Shown: in pieces, positions 32,822 through 44,382 of the stretch | How positions within the stretch are numbered: the stretch's first letter is position 1 | How the letters are laid out: every line of letters starts with the position of its first letter | Origin: Selaginella moellendorffii | Lineage: Eukaryota > Streptophyta > Lycopodiopsida > Selaginellales > Selaginellaceae | Assembly (NCBI RefSeq): GCF_000143415.4 | Contig: NW_003314370.1 | Coordinates: 427,517 to 491,516, forward strand | DNA: 64,000 bases | Reading direction: 5' to 3' | Notes under the pieces: generated by a model | The model's input: the letters and a program-made list of their open reading frames with translations, nothing else | Told to the model about the DNA's origin: nothing | Databases searched by the model: none | Made by a program: the position numbers and the translations under genes

Positions 32822-35695
32822 CTACCTGTGCGTGACCTCCCATCCCGTAGGCAAATAACCCGGATGAACCGCATCCACGAACACCATACGCCACCTCTGT
32901 ATAAAATCTCTGATGCCGTCCTCGCCTTGCCCTTCCCATATCTTCTCCACAACTTTCTTCCCGTGTAACCCATGACCGAGAAGCGATATCTTGTGCGTTT
33001 TCTTCGGGTTCTTGCCTGGCTCTCCGTTTTCTACCACCGGTGACTCAACCGCAGCGTTACTGTTGTGCGCCTGCTTCTTCCGTAGTAGCTTGTCGATTTT
33101 CCTAGTTAGCCGCTTCTTTCCCCTCGGGTCAATGCCTACAAGCGCTGCAGCTTTCATGTCTGCTTCGTCTATTTGACGACCACCAAAGTAGCCACTTATA
33201 ACCTGCAAAGAAACAAAAAAAGGACGCTCGGGGCCAGCTATCGAAACAGAAAAGACAATGGAAAACATACCATCTCCAGCTCTGCTCGTCTGCTTTCTGG
33301 CATGTCTGGCCCGTGACACAGTAGTGCCATTGCTGCGTTGCGCAGCTGCAGTGGTGGAACTCCCGTCTCGCTCTCAATGACTGAGTATCCAGAGCCTTCC
33401 ACGTCTTCGGCAGCAATAATCTTTCTCGCGAACAATGGTATCCCGGACTCAAGTGCAATAACGTGCTTGTACTTCTCGGCCGCACGGTGCGCTTTCTCGT
33501 GGCAATCCACGCACAAGAGCACTATGTCGTGAGACCTGTGGCTCTTCAAATACTCTGGAAAGTGTTGTCTATAGCAGGAAGGGATGATCCTGTAACGCAG
33601 GTAATGGCTACTCTCTCCACACCCGACGCACTGGTTGGACTTGCTCTGAATGTAAAACTCGTTGTTCTCGTCTTCTGGACGTCCTTTTGGCTCGAAACAA
33701 AGACGTATAGCTGGCGGTTCTTCATTTAAGCGTTCTGCAAGACCCCGCTGTAAGTACCTGCACCCAAAAGATATAACGCACTGTCATCGTAAATAGAAAC
33801 GACTGTCGAGAGAGTTCAGGGATCAGGCCACAAACCATTCGAGCTTTCTCCGGTCGCAATAACACAGAAGACGGCCATCTCCAGCATAAATTCGGCAGTT
33901 TTCGTACACCAGGCCCTTGCAAGAAAATTTCTTTACAAACTGCGTGCGTTTGAGTTCGGAGTTGCTTCTCTTGTTGAATAAGAATCTCCTCCCTTTCTTG
34001 TCATCCCGCTGCTCACCGGAGGTGGCGTTAGCGGCTGAATCTTTGATTGCGAGGATCAATGAGCTGATATGCCTTTTGACTAGGGGAGATGGCGACGGTA
34101 ACAAGCTTGTTTTACTCGAGTCGGTTGACGTCGCCATGTCAGCTGCATGAATCGACCGATAAACCTCTTTTCCAGTTCGAGGAAGTGTTCTTGCAATAGC
34201 TACGATAGCCGCGTCTGATAATACAAAACGCAGGCTCTCATCTTCAATCCTTGCCTGCGAAACAACAAAGCGATGATCAAAACGAGAACATGAACAGATG
34301 CCAAGTAAGGACGTACCACAGCATCTCGCCACTCGCACAGCAACCTGAGTCGCCTACGCATCGATGCCTCCTGCAAAAAACTTCACTATTAGTATCTATA
34401 CAAGAGCATTTCTGGAAATGCTTAGATTCACCCGAGGCTTATCCAGATTGGATTCCTGAAACTTCGAAAATAAAGACGCAGCTGCCGACGCTGATGAAGC
34501 ATCCTTCTCGTAAAGTTGCAAGCAAATCAAGTGTGACCTTCGCGTTGCCATTTGCAGCGGGGCGTTCGCAAGGTCGGTTTCTCCTTGGAGAAGCTCGGAA
34601 TATAGCTTCCTAGCTATGTACAGCAAGAAATGCGCATCACTGCGAGCATACAGTAATATATCTTCAGGTAAAGGACGTTGACGCCAATCTGACTTCTACT
34701 ACCAAAATAATTAGTCCAGTTAATGTCTGCCAGTATTTTACGTACCTGGAAAGCTTTATTTGTCGATATGTTGCAGTAAGTTTGCAAGAGATAAGCCAGG
34801 GACCTTTGAGGCTTTCCTAAAACATCGCAAGCCTGCATTCCATCCATCAGACACATAAAAGGTTACATTGAGAGAGAAAAAAATAGTTACGCGAGCTGTG
34901 TCGAAGAGATTAACAACGTAGATGTGAAAATCCCGTTGTAGCCAGAGTATGTCGCTGTCAGCACCATGAAACACCTGTTATACACAAGGCAAAGTGTTAG
35001 TGTAAGTTTTTACCCCATAGCGCTCGAGTATGGACCTTACAAATAGAAGCATTCGCAAAGACAGGCCTTAAGGTCTCCATCTCGTCATGCAGTGCGATTG
35101 CATCTATCAAATAGTCGCGTTTGTACGTTGATATCTGGATGAGAGCCGTGAATCCAAGGAACGATCGAATGCTGTGCTGTTCGGTGTCCACAGCAAACTC
35201 ACTTTCCTCGGACAAAACCTGTGCCAAATCCTCCAAAGCTTCCTTCGTTTCGATCCAAACGAATGGTTCTTCCATCTCAGCCAATGGCTGCTCGGTTTCA
35301 AACAATGGAAGAACTGGACCCTCTAGCAGAGCTCTGATCTCATCGCCATAAGGATGCGAATCCTCCCCTGGAAATCCAGAACGAGTAAAGAAAAGAACCT
35401 CGATCGAGCTAACCTTTGCCTGGAATTTCCAAGTGAACGAACGGCAATGGAGTGTTATCAGCCAGGATTCTCTTGAATCTCTTCTGCGGCTTGATTTCCT
35501 CGTCTTCATTGTCTGTAAGAGCTAAGTTTCTTCCCTAGATCATGAAAAAATCGTTCGATTCTTACCGTCTTCTGCGACGCGCCGCCGGACTCTTCTCGCA
35601 ACCACGACTACAGCGACGATCCCGACAACGCAGGAGCAACAAAGAACAAGAGCCTTCGCATTTGGTGATCCAGCGCTGCACCAGAGAAGCGCCAT
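32822..35695 (-). CDS. RRP6L3: RRP6-like 3 exonuclease
   Basis: Ten exons give 778 aa: 35695..35566, 35512..35414, 35367..35036, 34974..34891, 34832..34746, 34695..34432, 34370..34317, 34254..33836, 33757..33271 and 33202..32822. One intron uses GTTTGT (after 33836) and keeps the expected LEW-YLQRGL reading. An N-terminal hydrophobic anchor ([19 protein letters not shown]) precedes the DEDD-Y 3'-5' exoribonuclease domain. Its catalytic motifs are [20 protein letters not shown] and [11 protein letters not shown]. The region after it reads [17 protein letters not shown] and has two CxxC/H pairs ([18 protein letters not shown]), as in plant RRP6L3. That family acts in cytoplasmic RNA decay in Arabidopsis. 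The ATG is 80 bp downstream of the stop of the next gene, a very compact arrangement. Confidence 0.9.
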
Positions 35696-35774
35696 AGGGC
35701 AAATTCTATTCCGTGAAAAAGAAAGAACAAAATCTAGAGCGCTAGGCTAGAACCCTAAATATTTCTCTTCGTGA

Positions 35775-37461
35775 CTAGTAGGGTGGGGCGTAGCCAGGAG
35801 GAGGAGACGATCGAACGATTGGAGCTGGTGACGAGAAGACTGGCGGCGGTGCGATCGGAGCTGGCGGCGAGTACAATGGCGGAGGTGAGGATCGAGTGAT
35901 CGGTGCTGGGGAAGAGTAGAGCGGAGGAGGCGAGGATCGAGTGATTGGAGCTGGGGACGAGTAGAGTGGAGGCGGTGAGGATCGAGCGATTGGAGCTGGA
36001 GAAGAATATGGAGGAGGTGAAGAGATTGGAGCTGGGGAAGAGTACAGTGGAGGAGGGGAGGATCGAGAGATTGGAGATGGGGAAGAGTAGAGTGGCGGTG
36101 GTGAGGGAGCTGGAGAAGAGTACAATGGAGGTGGAGAAGAACGAACGATCGGAGCTGGAGAAGAGTATGGTGGCGGTGAAGGAGAGGAGTACGCTGGTGG
36201 CGGCGATGAACGAACTATTGGAGCCGGACTAGAGTAGATTGGAGGAGCGCAAGACACTGGGACTGGTGGTGCTGAGCGGATGATCGGAGCCGGGCTGGAG
36301 TAAAGTGGAGGAGGCTGATACAGTGGTGGAGGTGAGGAGCGAACGACCGGAGCTGGAGAGGAGTATGGTGGAGGTGACGAGCGAACGATCGGAGCTGGAG
36401 ACGAATATGGTGGAGGTGATGGGCGAACAACTGGAGCTGGAGAAGAATACAGTGGTGGAGGGGACGAGCGAACGATCGGAGCTGGAGAGGAATAAGGCGG
36501 TGGAGAGGCTGGAACAATTGGAGCTGGAGACGAATATGGTGGCGGAGAGGCTCGTACGATCGGAGCTGGAGAAGAGTATGGAACCGGGCTCGAGTACAGT
36601 GGAGGTGGCGAAGATCGGACCATCGGAGCTGGAGAAGAGTATGGAACCGGGCTCGAGTAGAGTGGAGGTGGTGAAGCTCGGACCATCGGAGCTGGAGAAG
36701 AGTATGGAACCGGGCTCGAGTAGAGTGGAGGTGGTGAAGCTCGGACTATCGGAGCTGGAGAAGAGAACGCTGGCGGTGGAGGAGCGGCACGGGTCACAGG
36801 CGCTGGGGACGAGTACGCTGGCGGAGTGCCGTAGTAGGCGTCACTCTTCCGTGAAGAACAGGCTGGGAGTGGTTCTTCCGGCCGGAAGCTCAGCAGTCCG
36901 GCGTAGACGACGTTTTTCTTGAGCTTCATGTCGGGTGTGAGAACTTGAGCTGGCTTTGAGACGAGATTACACTCGGAGAGCGGTGCGTTTACAAGCTTGA
37001 CCGAGCAGGAGTGGGAGTTGATCTTGGAGGTGTCGAAGGGGATCAGAAACGAGCCAGCCATGTCCGTCTCGCCCTCGGCAACGTGAATTCCACCATCGTC
37101 TCCCGTGCACTCGAGCGCAACTTTGGCACCTGGAAAGACAAAGTTCAGATAAGATCTTCGGGCCGAAGAAAGTTCTCATGATCTAAGGCGAAGAAGAGTG
37201 TTCTCGTCAGCTAAGGACATCGAAGTTTTCGAGTGGAAAAACTTTGGATCGCCAGGGACTTATCGACTTACCTTTGACGAACGCCGCATGCCTGGAGAAG
37301 CGTCCCTCCACGCATCGATCGCAGAAAACTCGACCAACAACGATCTGATTCAGCGACGACGACGAAGAAAAGGCAGTGCCACTGGCGGTCATCGCAGAGA
37401 CATAGCTCGTGAAAGACACGATGAAGAAGACGATAGCCAGCAGCATTGCGACAGGCCTCAT
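35775..37461 (-). CDS. Ole e 1 domain protein with extensin-like repeats
   Basis: Two exons (37461..37272, 37129..35775) encode 514 aa. An in-frame ATG at 37494 is an alternative start. MRPVAMLLAIVFFIVSFTSY is a clear signal peptide. A Pollen Ole e 1/extensin domain follows, with paired cysteines (VVGRVFCDRC, ALECTGDDGG, NSHSCSVKLV, LSECNLV, LPACSS). From about residue 175 to the end there are some 20 Pro-rich units of the type SSPAPIVRSSPPPLY, usually with one Tyr. Ser-Pro-Pro-Pro and isolated Pro after Ser or Ala suggest hydroxyproline O-glycosylation, and the Tyr residues suggest cross-linking, so a secreted cell-wall structural protein is likely. Near-identical repeats at 36,545-36,760 suggest recent expansion. 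Repeat number may vary between alleles or assemblies. Confidence 0.9.
36545..36760. repeat. Nearly identical 72-bp repeats in the extensin region
   Basis: GGAGCTGGAGAAGAGTATGG followed by AACCGGGCTCGAGTA occurs three times at about 72-bp spacing, with almost no difference between the last two copies. This is more uniform than the other Pro-rich units and points to recent tandem amplification. Confidence 0.85.
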
Positions 37462-37748
37462 TCTCTGCGAGAAAAAGGTTACGCTCGTCTCCATCCCGCG
37501 AAGAGCATTTGTAGTGGCAAGCAACGGTAGCGATGGCCATGGAAGTGGTGACTTTAAAGTTCGCGAGCGTTTCACTGTTTTAAGCCGCTATAAGTGAAAA
37601 GAGAGAAGCAAGATGAAAAAAAAAAAGACCACTCTTGTTTGGTTTGTTACAGTGGTGGTTTGAATGCCTGCGTTTGTTTTTTCCTAGACTTAAAACAAGT
37701 TTTAGTAGACTGGTAAAAGCAATCGATTGAATTTTGACGAGCGTCGAT

Positions 37749-38787
<1,039 letters not shown>

Positions 38788-39132
38788 CTATATTTCTTTC
38801 AAAGACACAAGCACGAAAAAAAAAACACGGAGAGAAACAACAAAAGACTTTCTAGCGCCTTGCTGCTGCGTCCTGCTCGAAAAATCCATTGTAAAGCCCT
38901 AATTCGCGCACGGAAATGGATCCACAGATCCATCCCGGATGTGGACTGGAGCGTACCTCGGATTCGCGCGCGCGACGCCACGCGACGAAAAGATCCAAGC
39001 GCTGTTCTTCCTTTTTGTTCTTCCCTCACAAAACAAAATATAGAAAAGAAACCCTCCCTTTTCAAAAGGGACACCTTTATTATTCCTAAACGAGTACTTG
39101 CCCAGCAAATGCTGGGTGGTTTACAAAGAGGT

Positions 39133-40707
39133 TCAATATAAAACCTCTTTATAGACAGTGTTGATTGTAAAAATAGAAGGATCTTGAGGAAGGAGGTGGC
39201 CTTGGCGTGTGGTGTTTTGAACTTTAATTCCAAGTCCATGTGGTGATGTGCATCTTGATAAAGCCACATAAAGTTGCCCATGAGTGAGAATTGGGTGGGG
39301 CAAGTAAACTCCAACTTGGTCAAATGTTTGTCCTTGGCATTTCGAGATTGTTAAGCAGTAACCCAAACGAATTGGAAACTGTCGTCTGGACATTTTGAAT
39401 GGAATTTCTGTATTTGATGGTATTAGTGTGATACGTGGGATAAAAACTCTTGTCCCTTTAAATTGCTCCATCACAATTTCACAATCTAAAACATTTGGTA
39501 GTGCATTTTTCAGGATAAGACGTGTGCTATTGCATAATCCTGCTGATGGAGACATATTTTTTAGGAGGATAAGAATAGCACCTTGTTTGAGAGAGAGTTT
39601 ATGTGGCGGGAGACCAGAAGGTGTAATAGAATTTAGGAATTCTATTGGAAAATTTTCAGGATGTTCAGTGTCAACAAAATCAATGCTTTTGTAGATGTAT
39701 GTATCACCTTGTAATCTAGAGACAGTAGTGTTGTTGATTGCAAATGTATCATCGTTAAGTGGGGTAAGTATGACTCGGTTGGCTGCAATATAAGGGTCTG
39801 AAATCTCAAGTACTAAAGGGTAGACAAAATCAATAATTGATGAATAAATTAGTTGTGTATGAGGTAATAAAATGGAGTTAGAAGGCAAAGATGGTAAATT
39901 TTCAAAATTCTCACCATTTCCAACTTTGAGAAGCCATTCAGACCATGATTTATCACTTTCAGCAAGCTGCATATTTGTTTTCAAAGATAACTTTCTAAAT
40001 AATCTCCATAATTTATTCATTCTTACAGAACTTGAAACAATTTGTGCCCTATGTCCATGTGGAATGACTGGAAGTGTTTGTCTAAAGTCCCCGCTAGTGA
40101 CAACAATTATGCCACCAAAAGGTAATGATGTATTTTTTAGGTCTTGCAACACTCGATCAACAGCAGTGAATGCATAAGTGTGAATCATACTTATTTCATC
40201 CCATAACAATACGTTAGTAGTTTTGATTCTTATACCTGCTTCACTATTAACAGTTATAGCAGAAGTTGATGTTTCATTTATTGGAACAGGAAGTTTAAAA
40301 GTAGTATGTGAAGTTCGGCCATTATAAAGTAAAGTACTTGCAATTCCTGTCCAAGCCATGCTAACAACATTTATTTTTTTCAGTTGTAAAACATTTATAA
40401 GAGTGTTAAGAAGAAATGTTTTACCAGTACCACCAGGACCATCAATGAAAATGTATCGATTAAGCTTAGTTGGGTGATCAATAACATTAAGAATATCATT
40501 AAAAATATTTAACTGTTCTTGATTAAATCGAGGAATATTTTGTTCAACATTTTGATATATTTGTGTTGAGTTGATAATATTTTCATCATCAAAATTTTCA
40601 GACGGCATAGGTAGATGATAGTTTTGATTAGTTTTGCCATGCATTTTCATTTTAATATTTATATCATGTAAAGCATGTTCATAATGAAAAACTGGATTTG
40701 TTTGCAT
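39133..40707 (-). CDS. Helitron PIF1-like helicase domain
   Basis: Open frame of about 524 codons without an evident own start; it is the C-terminal part of RepHel. Walker A is GPGGTGKT (about 40,421-40,444), Walker B is LLWDEISMI, followed by TSGDFRQTLPVIPHG, and motifs V/VI are FPIRLGYCLTISKCQGQTFD and YVALSRCTSP. All helicase motifs look intact. It would unwind DNA during rolling-circle transposition. A frame break near 40,708 separates it from the Rep part, so the single polyprotein is no longer encoded. Confidence 0.85.
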   Translation of the reverse strand: MQTNPVFHYEHALHDINIKMKMHGKTNQNYHLPMPSENFDDENIINSTQIYQNVEQNIPRFNQEQLNIFNDILNVIDHPTKLNRYIFIDGPGGTGKTFLLNTLINVLQLKKINVVSMAWTGIASTLLYNGRTSHTTFKLPVPINETSTSAITVNSEAGIRIKTTNVLLWDEISMIHTYAFTAVDRVLQDLKNTSLPFGGIIVVTSGDFRQTLPVIPHGHRAQIVSSSVRMNKLWRLFRKLSLKTNMQLAESDKSWSEWLLKVGNGENFENLPSLPSNSILLPHTQLIYSSIIDFVYPLVLEISDPYIAANRVILTPLNDDTFAINNTTVSRLQGDTYIYKSIDFVDTEHPENFPIEFLNSITPSGLPPHKLSLKQGAILILLKNMSPSAGLCNSTRLILKNALPNVLDCEIVMEQFKGTRVFIPRITLIPSNTEIPFKMSRRQFPIRLGYCLTISKCQGQTFDQVGVYLPHPILTHGQLYVALSRCTSPHGLGIKVQNTTRQGHLLPQDPSIFTINTVYKEVLY

Positions 40708-41560
40708 GAAATCCTCAGAGAGGAAGTCTTTAAATTTATCCCATAGGAGGTAAGGATCTTTTGGAGTGCAAAAGATACAAAGTAATACAAATAATTGTCA
40801 TAATTGTGATGGCATTCTAAAAAAGCAAGCATCTTCCAAACATTTTTCCCATTCGGTATCATCAGCTATAAGCCCCATTGCATCTGCAACTTGTTGAAAT
40901 GTGTCATAATAAATATTGTTAACTGTCTTGAGATCTTTGAAAGACGTAGCACCTTTTTTATGGAGTAAAATAAGACGTAAATGATATAGTTCAACATTAG
41001 ATGGCGACACAGAATACATTCGGGGAATGACATTTCTTGTATGTCGAATTTGCTAGTTATGAGTATGAGGGTTAAATGTATAATATAAAGGGATTTCAGG
41101 ATATGTATATTGTCTAGCATTTGGGTCATTTATATTTAATTCAAACCATTTTGTCAACATCGTACCATTTTGAGTAGCTCTTTGAAGTGCTATTTGTTCA
41201 GAACCTTCTATAAAATAGACGCTTTGAAAATTTGGAATGAATGGATAGGAAGACGGATTATAGGGGTCGAATGACCATGCATTTTAAATTTAAAAAGTCT
41301 CCATATTGCCTCTGGGGCAAATACATAACGTGTATTTTAAAATGTTGAGATTTCATCCCAATTTAAAATATTATCAGATTGTTGGGTTGCTGAATGGATT
41401 TCAATTGTAGCACAATCATAACCTTTATAAACATATTGAAATAAATACTTAATACTTTTTATAGTAGCACAAATTGCAATATTAATATGAGCATTATATT
41501 TTGTACAAAGGTATTTATTATAAGGCACTACCCAACGATTATCAATATAACACCCATTTT
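40708..41560 (-). pseudogene. Broken middle part of Helitron RepHel
   Basis: Fragments in different frames keep the expected order. 41,528-41,337 has YNKYLCTKYNAHINIAICA and KYLFQYVYKGYD, which includes the catalytic-tyrosine region of Rep. 41,019-40,798 has NVELYHLRLILLHKKGATSF and DTEWEKCLEDACF, the conserved Rep-helicase linker. At least three stops or frameshifts lie between 40,708 and 41,560, so the element is probably non-autonomous now. Confidence 0.8.
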
Positions 41561-43501
41561 TTAAAATGTACGGCCATTATCAGGTCTATAATAATCTGGA
41601 TATCCATCAACACTAAAAGTAGTTTCATAGTTAAATTTTTTTGGATAACCTTTTGAGCAAGTGCCATTTTCCATGCAAAGACTATTAGGGTTAAGAGGCC
41701 CACATGGACCATGTATCATATGAGATGTAATTATTTTAGAAATTTCAGGTTCATTTTGAGGATCAAGCAATTGTGCCGTTATGTATTGGTCAATAGCATC
41801 ACGGTCTTTAATCTTGTTTTCATGAGATAAAATCCCTAGAAAGTGACAATGTGGAAGGCCTCTCTTTTGAAATTCAATTACATATATAAAAGAAATACAA
41901 TTTCCAAAAATATGTTTTTTAGTAATATCATTCAAAAATTCTTTAAGCTTGATATGAAATACTCTCGAAACCAAGTCTGGACGATCCTCAGGGCTTTCAT
42001 TTGGATGTAAATTTTTAGAAATTTCTGGCCATTTGGGATTGCATGTAAAAGTAATGAAAAGATCTAGCTTTGAAAAATGAGTAACTATAGCTATTGCATC
42101 TTGATAATTTTGTTGCATTGCTCTAAGGCCACCCCCAAAACTTGAAGGTAAAATAACAATCTTGCCTGGATTTATATTTTCATTAGTAGCACGGTTTGCA
42201 ACATAATCCATAAGATCAGTATACATTTCAACTCGCAATTGTTTTTGATGAGTGCGATAGTAATTCAAATTATTGCTTTCAACTTTTACATAAGCATCGA
42301 CAATATATTGTTGTGTGAGTTTTCCTGCATGTAAAATTTGATCAAAACCAAAGTGTATTGTGTCTCTTACAGATAAACAGTATGCATAATATTGGAGCAA
42401 TGTAATTCGACGTCCGGAATTAAAAATATTTTTGTGCCAACCTCTATCACCAAAAGGAAATATTAATGGGTAAACCATTGGATCACAATTATAATCAAGT
42501 CTTGCAGTTGGATATATATAAATTTCACGACTATGTGGCGGTTCTCCATTGTCACTAACAAACACAACAGCAACATCATTTGTCCGTGGAGCATTATAGC
42601 GTCGTGGATTAGTTCCTTCAGTTTTTAATAACATGTAAACACCACGTATAGGATAACCTGAAAGCGTAGCAGAACGAATTTCTTCTTGTTCCATTTCATA
42701 CATCATTTTGAAAGCTTGAGCATATGGGTTAACATGACGAAGGAGAGCATCAAGATGTTTAAGTAAGTTTGTCTCACAGCTTGAATTAAAAGGGTTTTGC
42801 TTTCTTATATTTGTAGCTTCTAGAGTATCAAGCATATAAAGTTGTCCATAAGTTCGACATTGACCTTCAGAAGGATGTGCTGAAACAATATTATGATATA
42901 TTTGACCATGGATTTTAAAGCAATAAGGACCATGACCTTTTACAATATCAATATTAGAAGACATAGATGCAAAAGCAAGAGCACTATTGTAGTGTCTAAT
43001 ATTTGTTTTAAAATTAGAGTTCTTATTTTGCTTATAAAGTGAAAGTAAATCAAATGGTAAGGGTGAAATTGGAGGTAATATAACTTGGTTATTCTGGCAA
43101 CACATTGAAGAGTTTTCATCTTTAAAATGCAATGCATTACAAAAAGTACAAACAAATGATAAACTACCAATATTAAAATTTATTATGTTAAAGTCATTAT
43201 AAATGCTATGGCTTGCTAGTGTGGTATTCATGGGTGGGAGTGGTGGATTTAATATTGCTTGATATATGTAATTGTCATACTGGCATGCATGTAAGGTTCC
43301 AGATGCTTCTGAGTGTCCAACTGATTGCTGTATATAGTCATTATCATGATTAATATTTTGGTGTATAGAATCATCATCCTGATTATTTTGAACAGCTATA
43401 GTATGTGTATCATGATCAATCATAGTTTCAGAGGCATCTAAATCTCCATTAGATTGTTTACTATGTCGTATGGTTCTCAAAAGATGGCGGAGGCAAGGCA
43501 T
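41561..43501 (-). CDS. Helitron Rep N-terminal and HUH region
   Basis: A 646-codon ATG ORF on the minus strand. It contains a Helitron_like_N region (LLRHVNPYAQAFKMMYEMEQ, MYTDLMDYVANRA, LPSSFGGGLRAMQQNYQDA), then FITFTCNPKWPEI and the HUH-type metal site GLPHCHFLGIL (about 41,840-41,870). It ends with CGPLNPNSLCMENGTCSKGYPKKF, a CxxC-type motif typical of Helitron Rep. The frame breaks just before the catalytic tyrosines. Together with the helicase it shows that this was an autonomous-type Helitron. Confidence 0.85.
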   Translation of the reverse strand: MPCLRHLLRTIRHSKQSNGDLDASETMIDHDTHTIAVQNNQDDDSIHQNINHDNDYIQQSVGHSEASGTLHACQYDNYIYQAILNPPLPPMNTTLASHSIYNDFNIINFNIGSLSFVCTFCNALHFKDENSSMCCQNNQVILPPISPLPFDLLSLYKQNKNSNFKTNIRHYNSALAFASMSSNIDIVKGHGPYCFKIHGQIYHNIVSAHPSEGQCRTYGQLYMLDTLEATNIRKQNPFNSSCETNLLKHLDALLRHVNPYAQAFKMMYEMEQEEIRSATLSGYPIRGVYMLLKTEGTNPRRYNAPRTNDVAVVFVSDNGEPPHSREIYIYPTARLDYNCDPMVYPLIFPFGDRGWHKNIFNSGRRITLLQYYAYCLSVRDTIHFGFDQILHAGKLTQQYIVDAYVKVESNNLNYYRTHQKQLRVEMYTDLMDYVANRATNENINPGKIVILPSSFGGGLRAMQQNYQDAIAIVTHFSKLDLFITFTCNPKWPEISKNLHPNESPEDRPDLVSRVFHIKLKEFLNDITKKHIFGNCISFIYVIEFQKRGLPHCHFLGILSHENKIKDRDAIDQYITAQLLDPQNEPEISKIITSHMIHGPCGPLNPNSLCMENGTCSKGYPKKFNYETTFSVDGYPDYYRPDNGRTF

Positions 43502-43528
43502 TTTCAGTCACTTCGATTATAGGTTTGA

Positions 43529-43559
<31 letters not shown>

Positions 43560-43651
43560 GAGTTTGTATAGAAGTTTATGCAGAATAGAAATGCAGACTA
43601 CAGTTGGATATATATAAATTTCACAACTATGTAATGATCTGAAAGGAAAAT

Positions 43652-43915
43652 ATTAGACTTTTGCGAAGCACACTCAAGAACAACAAAATAACTCCAATGT
43701 TGTGTTTACCAATCTCTGGCAGCTCTCCAAGATTTCCAATGTATAGTCTGGACTTTGGATGGGGGAAACCAGCCGCTGTTCAACACGCTACGAAGCTGTG
43801 GAACGGCTTCTGCTTCTACGACCCATCACCGAGAGGTGGGAAAGCCATTGAAGTCACGGTGTTCCTTCCTCTTGAAACAATGGCGAAGTTCAGTGAGAAA
43901 GTCAAAACGAATTAA
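43652..43915 (+). pseudogene. BAHD acyltransferase C-terminal fragment
   Basis: The plus-strand frame reads RSTLKNN, then after an apparent frameshift around 43,690-43,725 FPMYSLDFGWGKPAAVQHA and GGKAIEVTVFLPLETMAKF to a stop at 43,915. DFGWG is the hallmark C-terminal motif of BAHD acyltransferases, followed by the usual beta-rich tail. Everything upstream, including HXXXD, is missing, and the fragment abuts the Helitron 5' side. It is a truncated relic or a fragment captured by the Helitron. Confidence 0.8.
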
Positions 43916-44088
43916 TCCTGTGTACCATAATATCCAGAGTCCATCGTCCCGTCTGCTTGTGTGACATGACTTGACTCCAATCAATCCGTGCGTGCTGTTT
44001 AGAATATAATATCCCCGAGCCTCTAGGAGTCCCTATGCTGCTTTGCTTGTCACTGCGAGTTCGGGCTTGGATCTTCGACGGGGTGAAG

Positions 44089-44382
44089 ATGAAAATGGAC
44101 GACTTTCAAGTGAAAATCACCGAGGTACATCTTCTCTCGCCTGCAAATCCCGCAGAGAGGTGTCAGCTCCCCTTCACAACATTCGCTCTAATGCAAAAGA
44201 GGGACTCCATGCCATACCTTCAAAGAGTAGCGTTCTATGAATCCACTGGTAAAGACGCAGATCTCCAACAGGGATCATACCGAACGCTGCCGCAAATGGG
44301 AGGATTTCCTCACACCAGAATGGCCGCCATTCAAGAACACGTCTGGATGGAAGCTCGACGAAATATTTCGACTTCTTGGTGA
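44089..44382 (+). pseudogene. BAHD acyltransferase N-terminal fragment
   Basis: From ATG 44,089 (or 44,095) the frame gives MDDFQVKITEVHLLSPANP, LPFTTFALMQKRDSMPYLQR and VAFYEST, a typical BAHD N-terminus. It then continues into unrelated-looking sequence and stops at 44,382. No HXXXD follows within the window. It lies 174 bp downstream of the BAHD C-terminal fragment, in the same direction, as if from a tandem array. A first exon of a gene disrupted downstream is an alternative. Confidence 0.65.

Larger units (their letters stand above)
39055..43640 (-). mobile_element. Helitron, nearly full length, broken
   Basis: A RepHel-type rolling-circle transposon on the minus strand. Order is the Rep/HUH region (43,501-41,561), a linker in several frames (41,560-40,708) and a PIF1-type helicase (40,707-39,133). 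Downstream of the helicase stop are two hairpins: CCCAGCAAATGCTGGG (39,101-39,116) and TCCCTTTTCAAAAGGGA (39,055-39,071). A hairpin near the 3' end is a Helitron feature. A canonical CTRR end was not located with confidence. At the other side, 43,590-43,640 repeats internal sequence of about 42,490-42,540 (CAGTTGGATATATATAAATT), preceded by an (AT)n tract at 43,530-43,552. Both boundaries are approximate. Confidence 0.85.

Noticed and set aside
36305..36922. 205-codon plus-strand ORF rich in Glu and Leu
   Set aside because: Antisense shadow of the extensin repeats; its periodicity comes from the 72-bp and shorter units on the minus strand.
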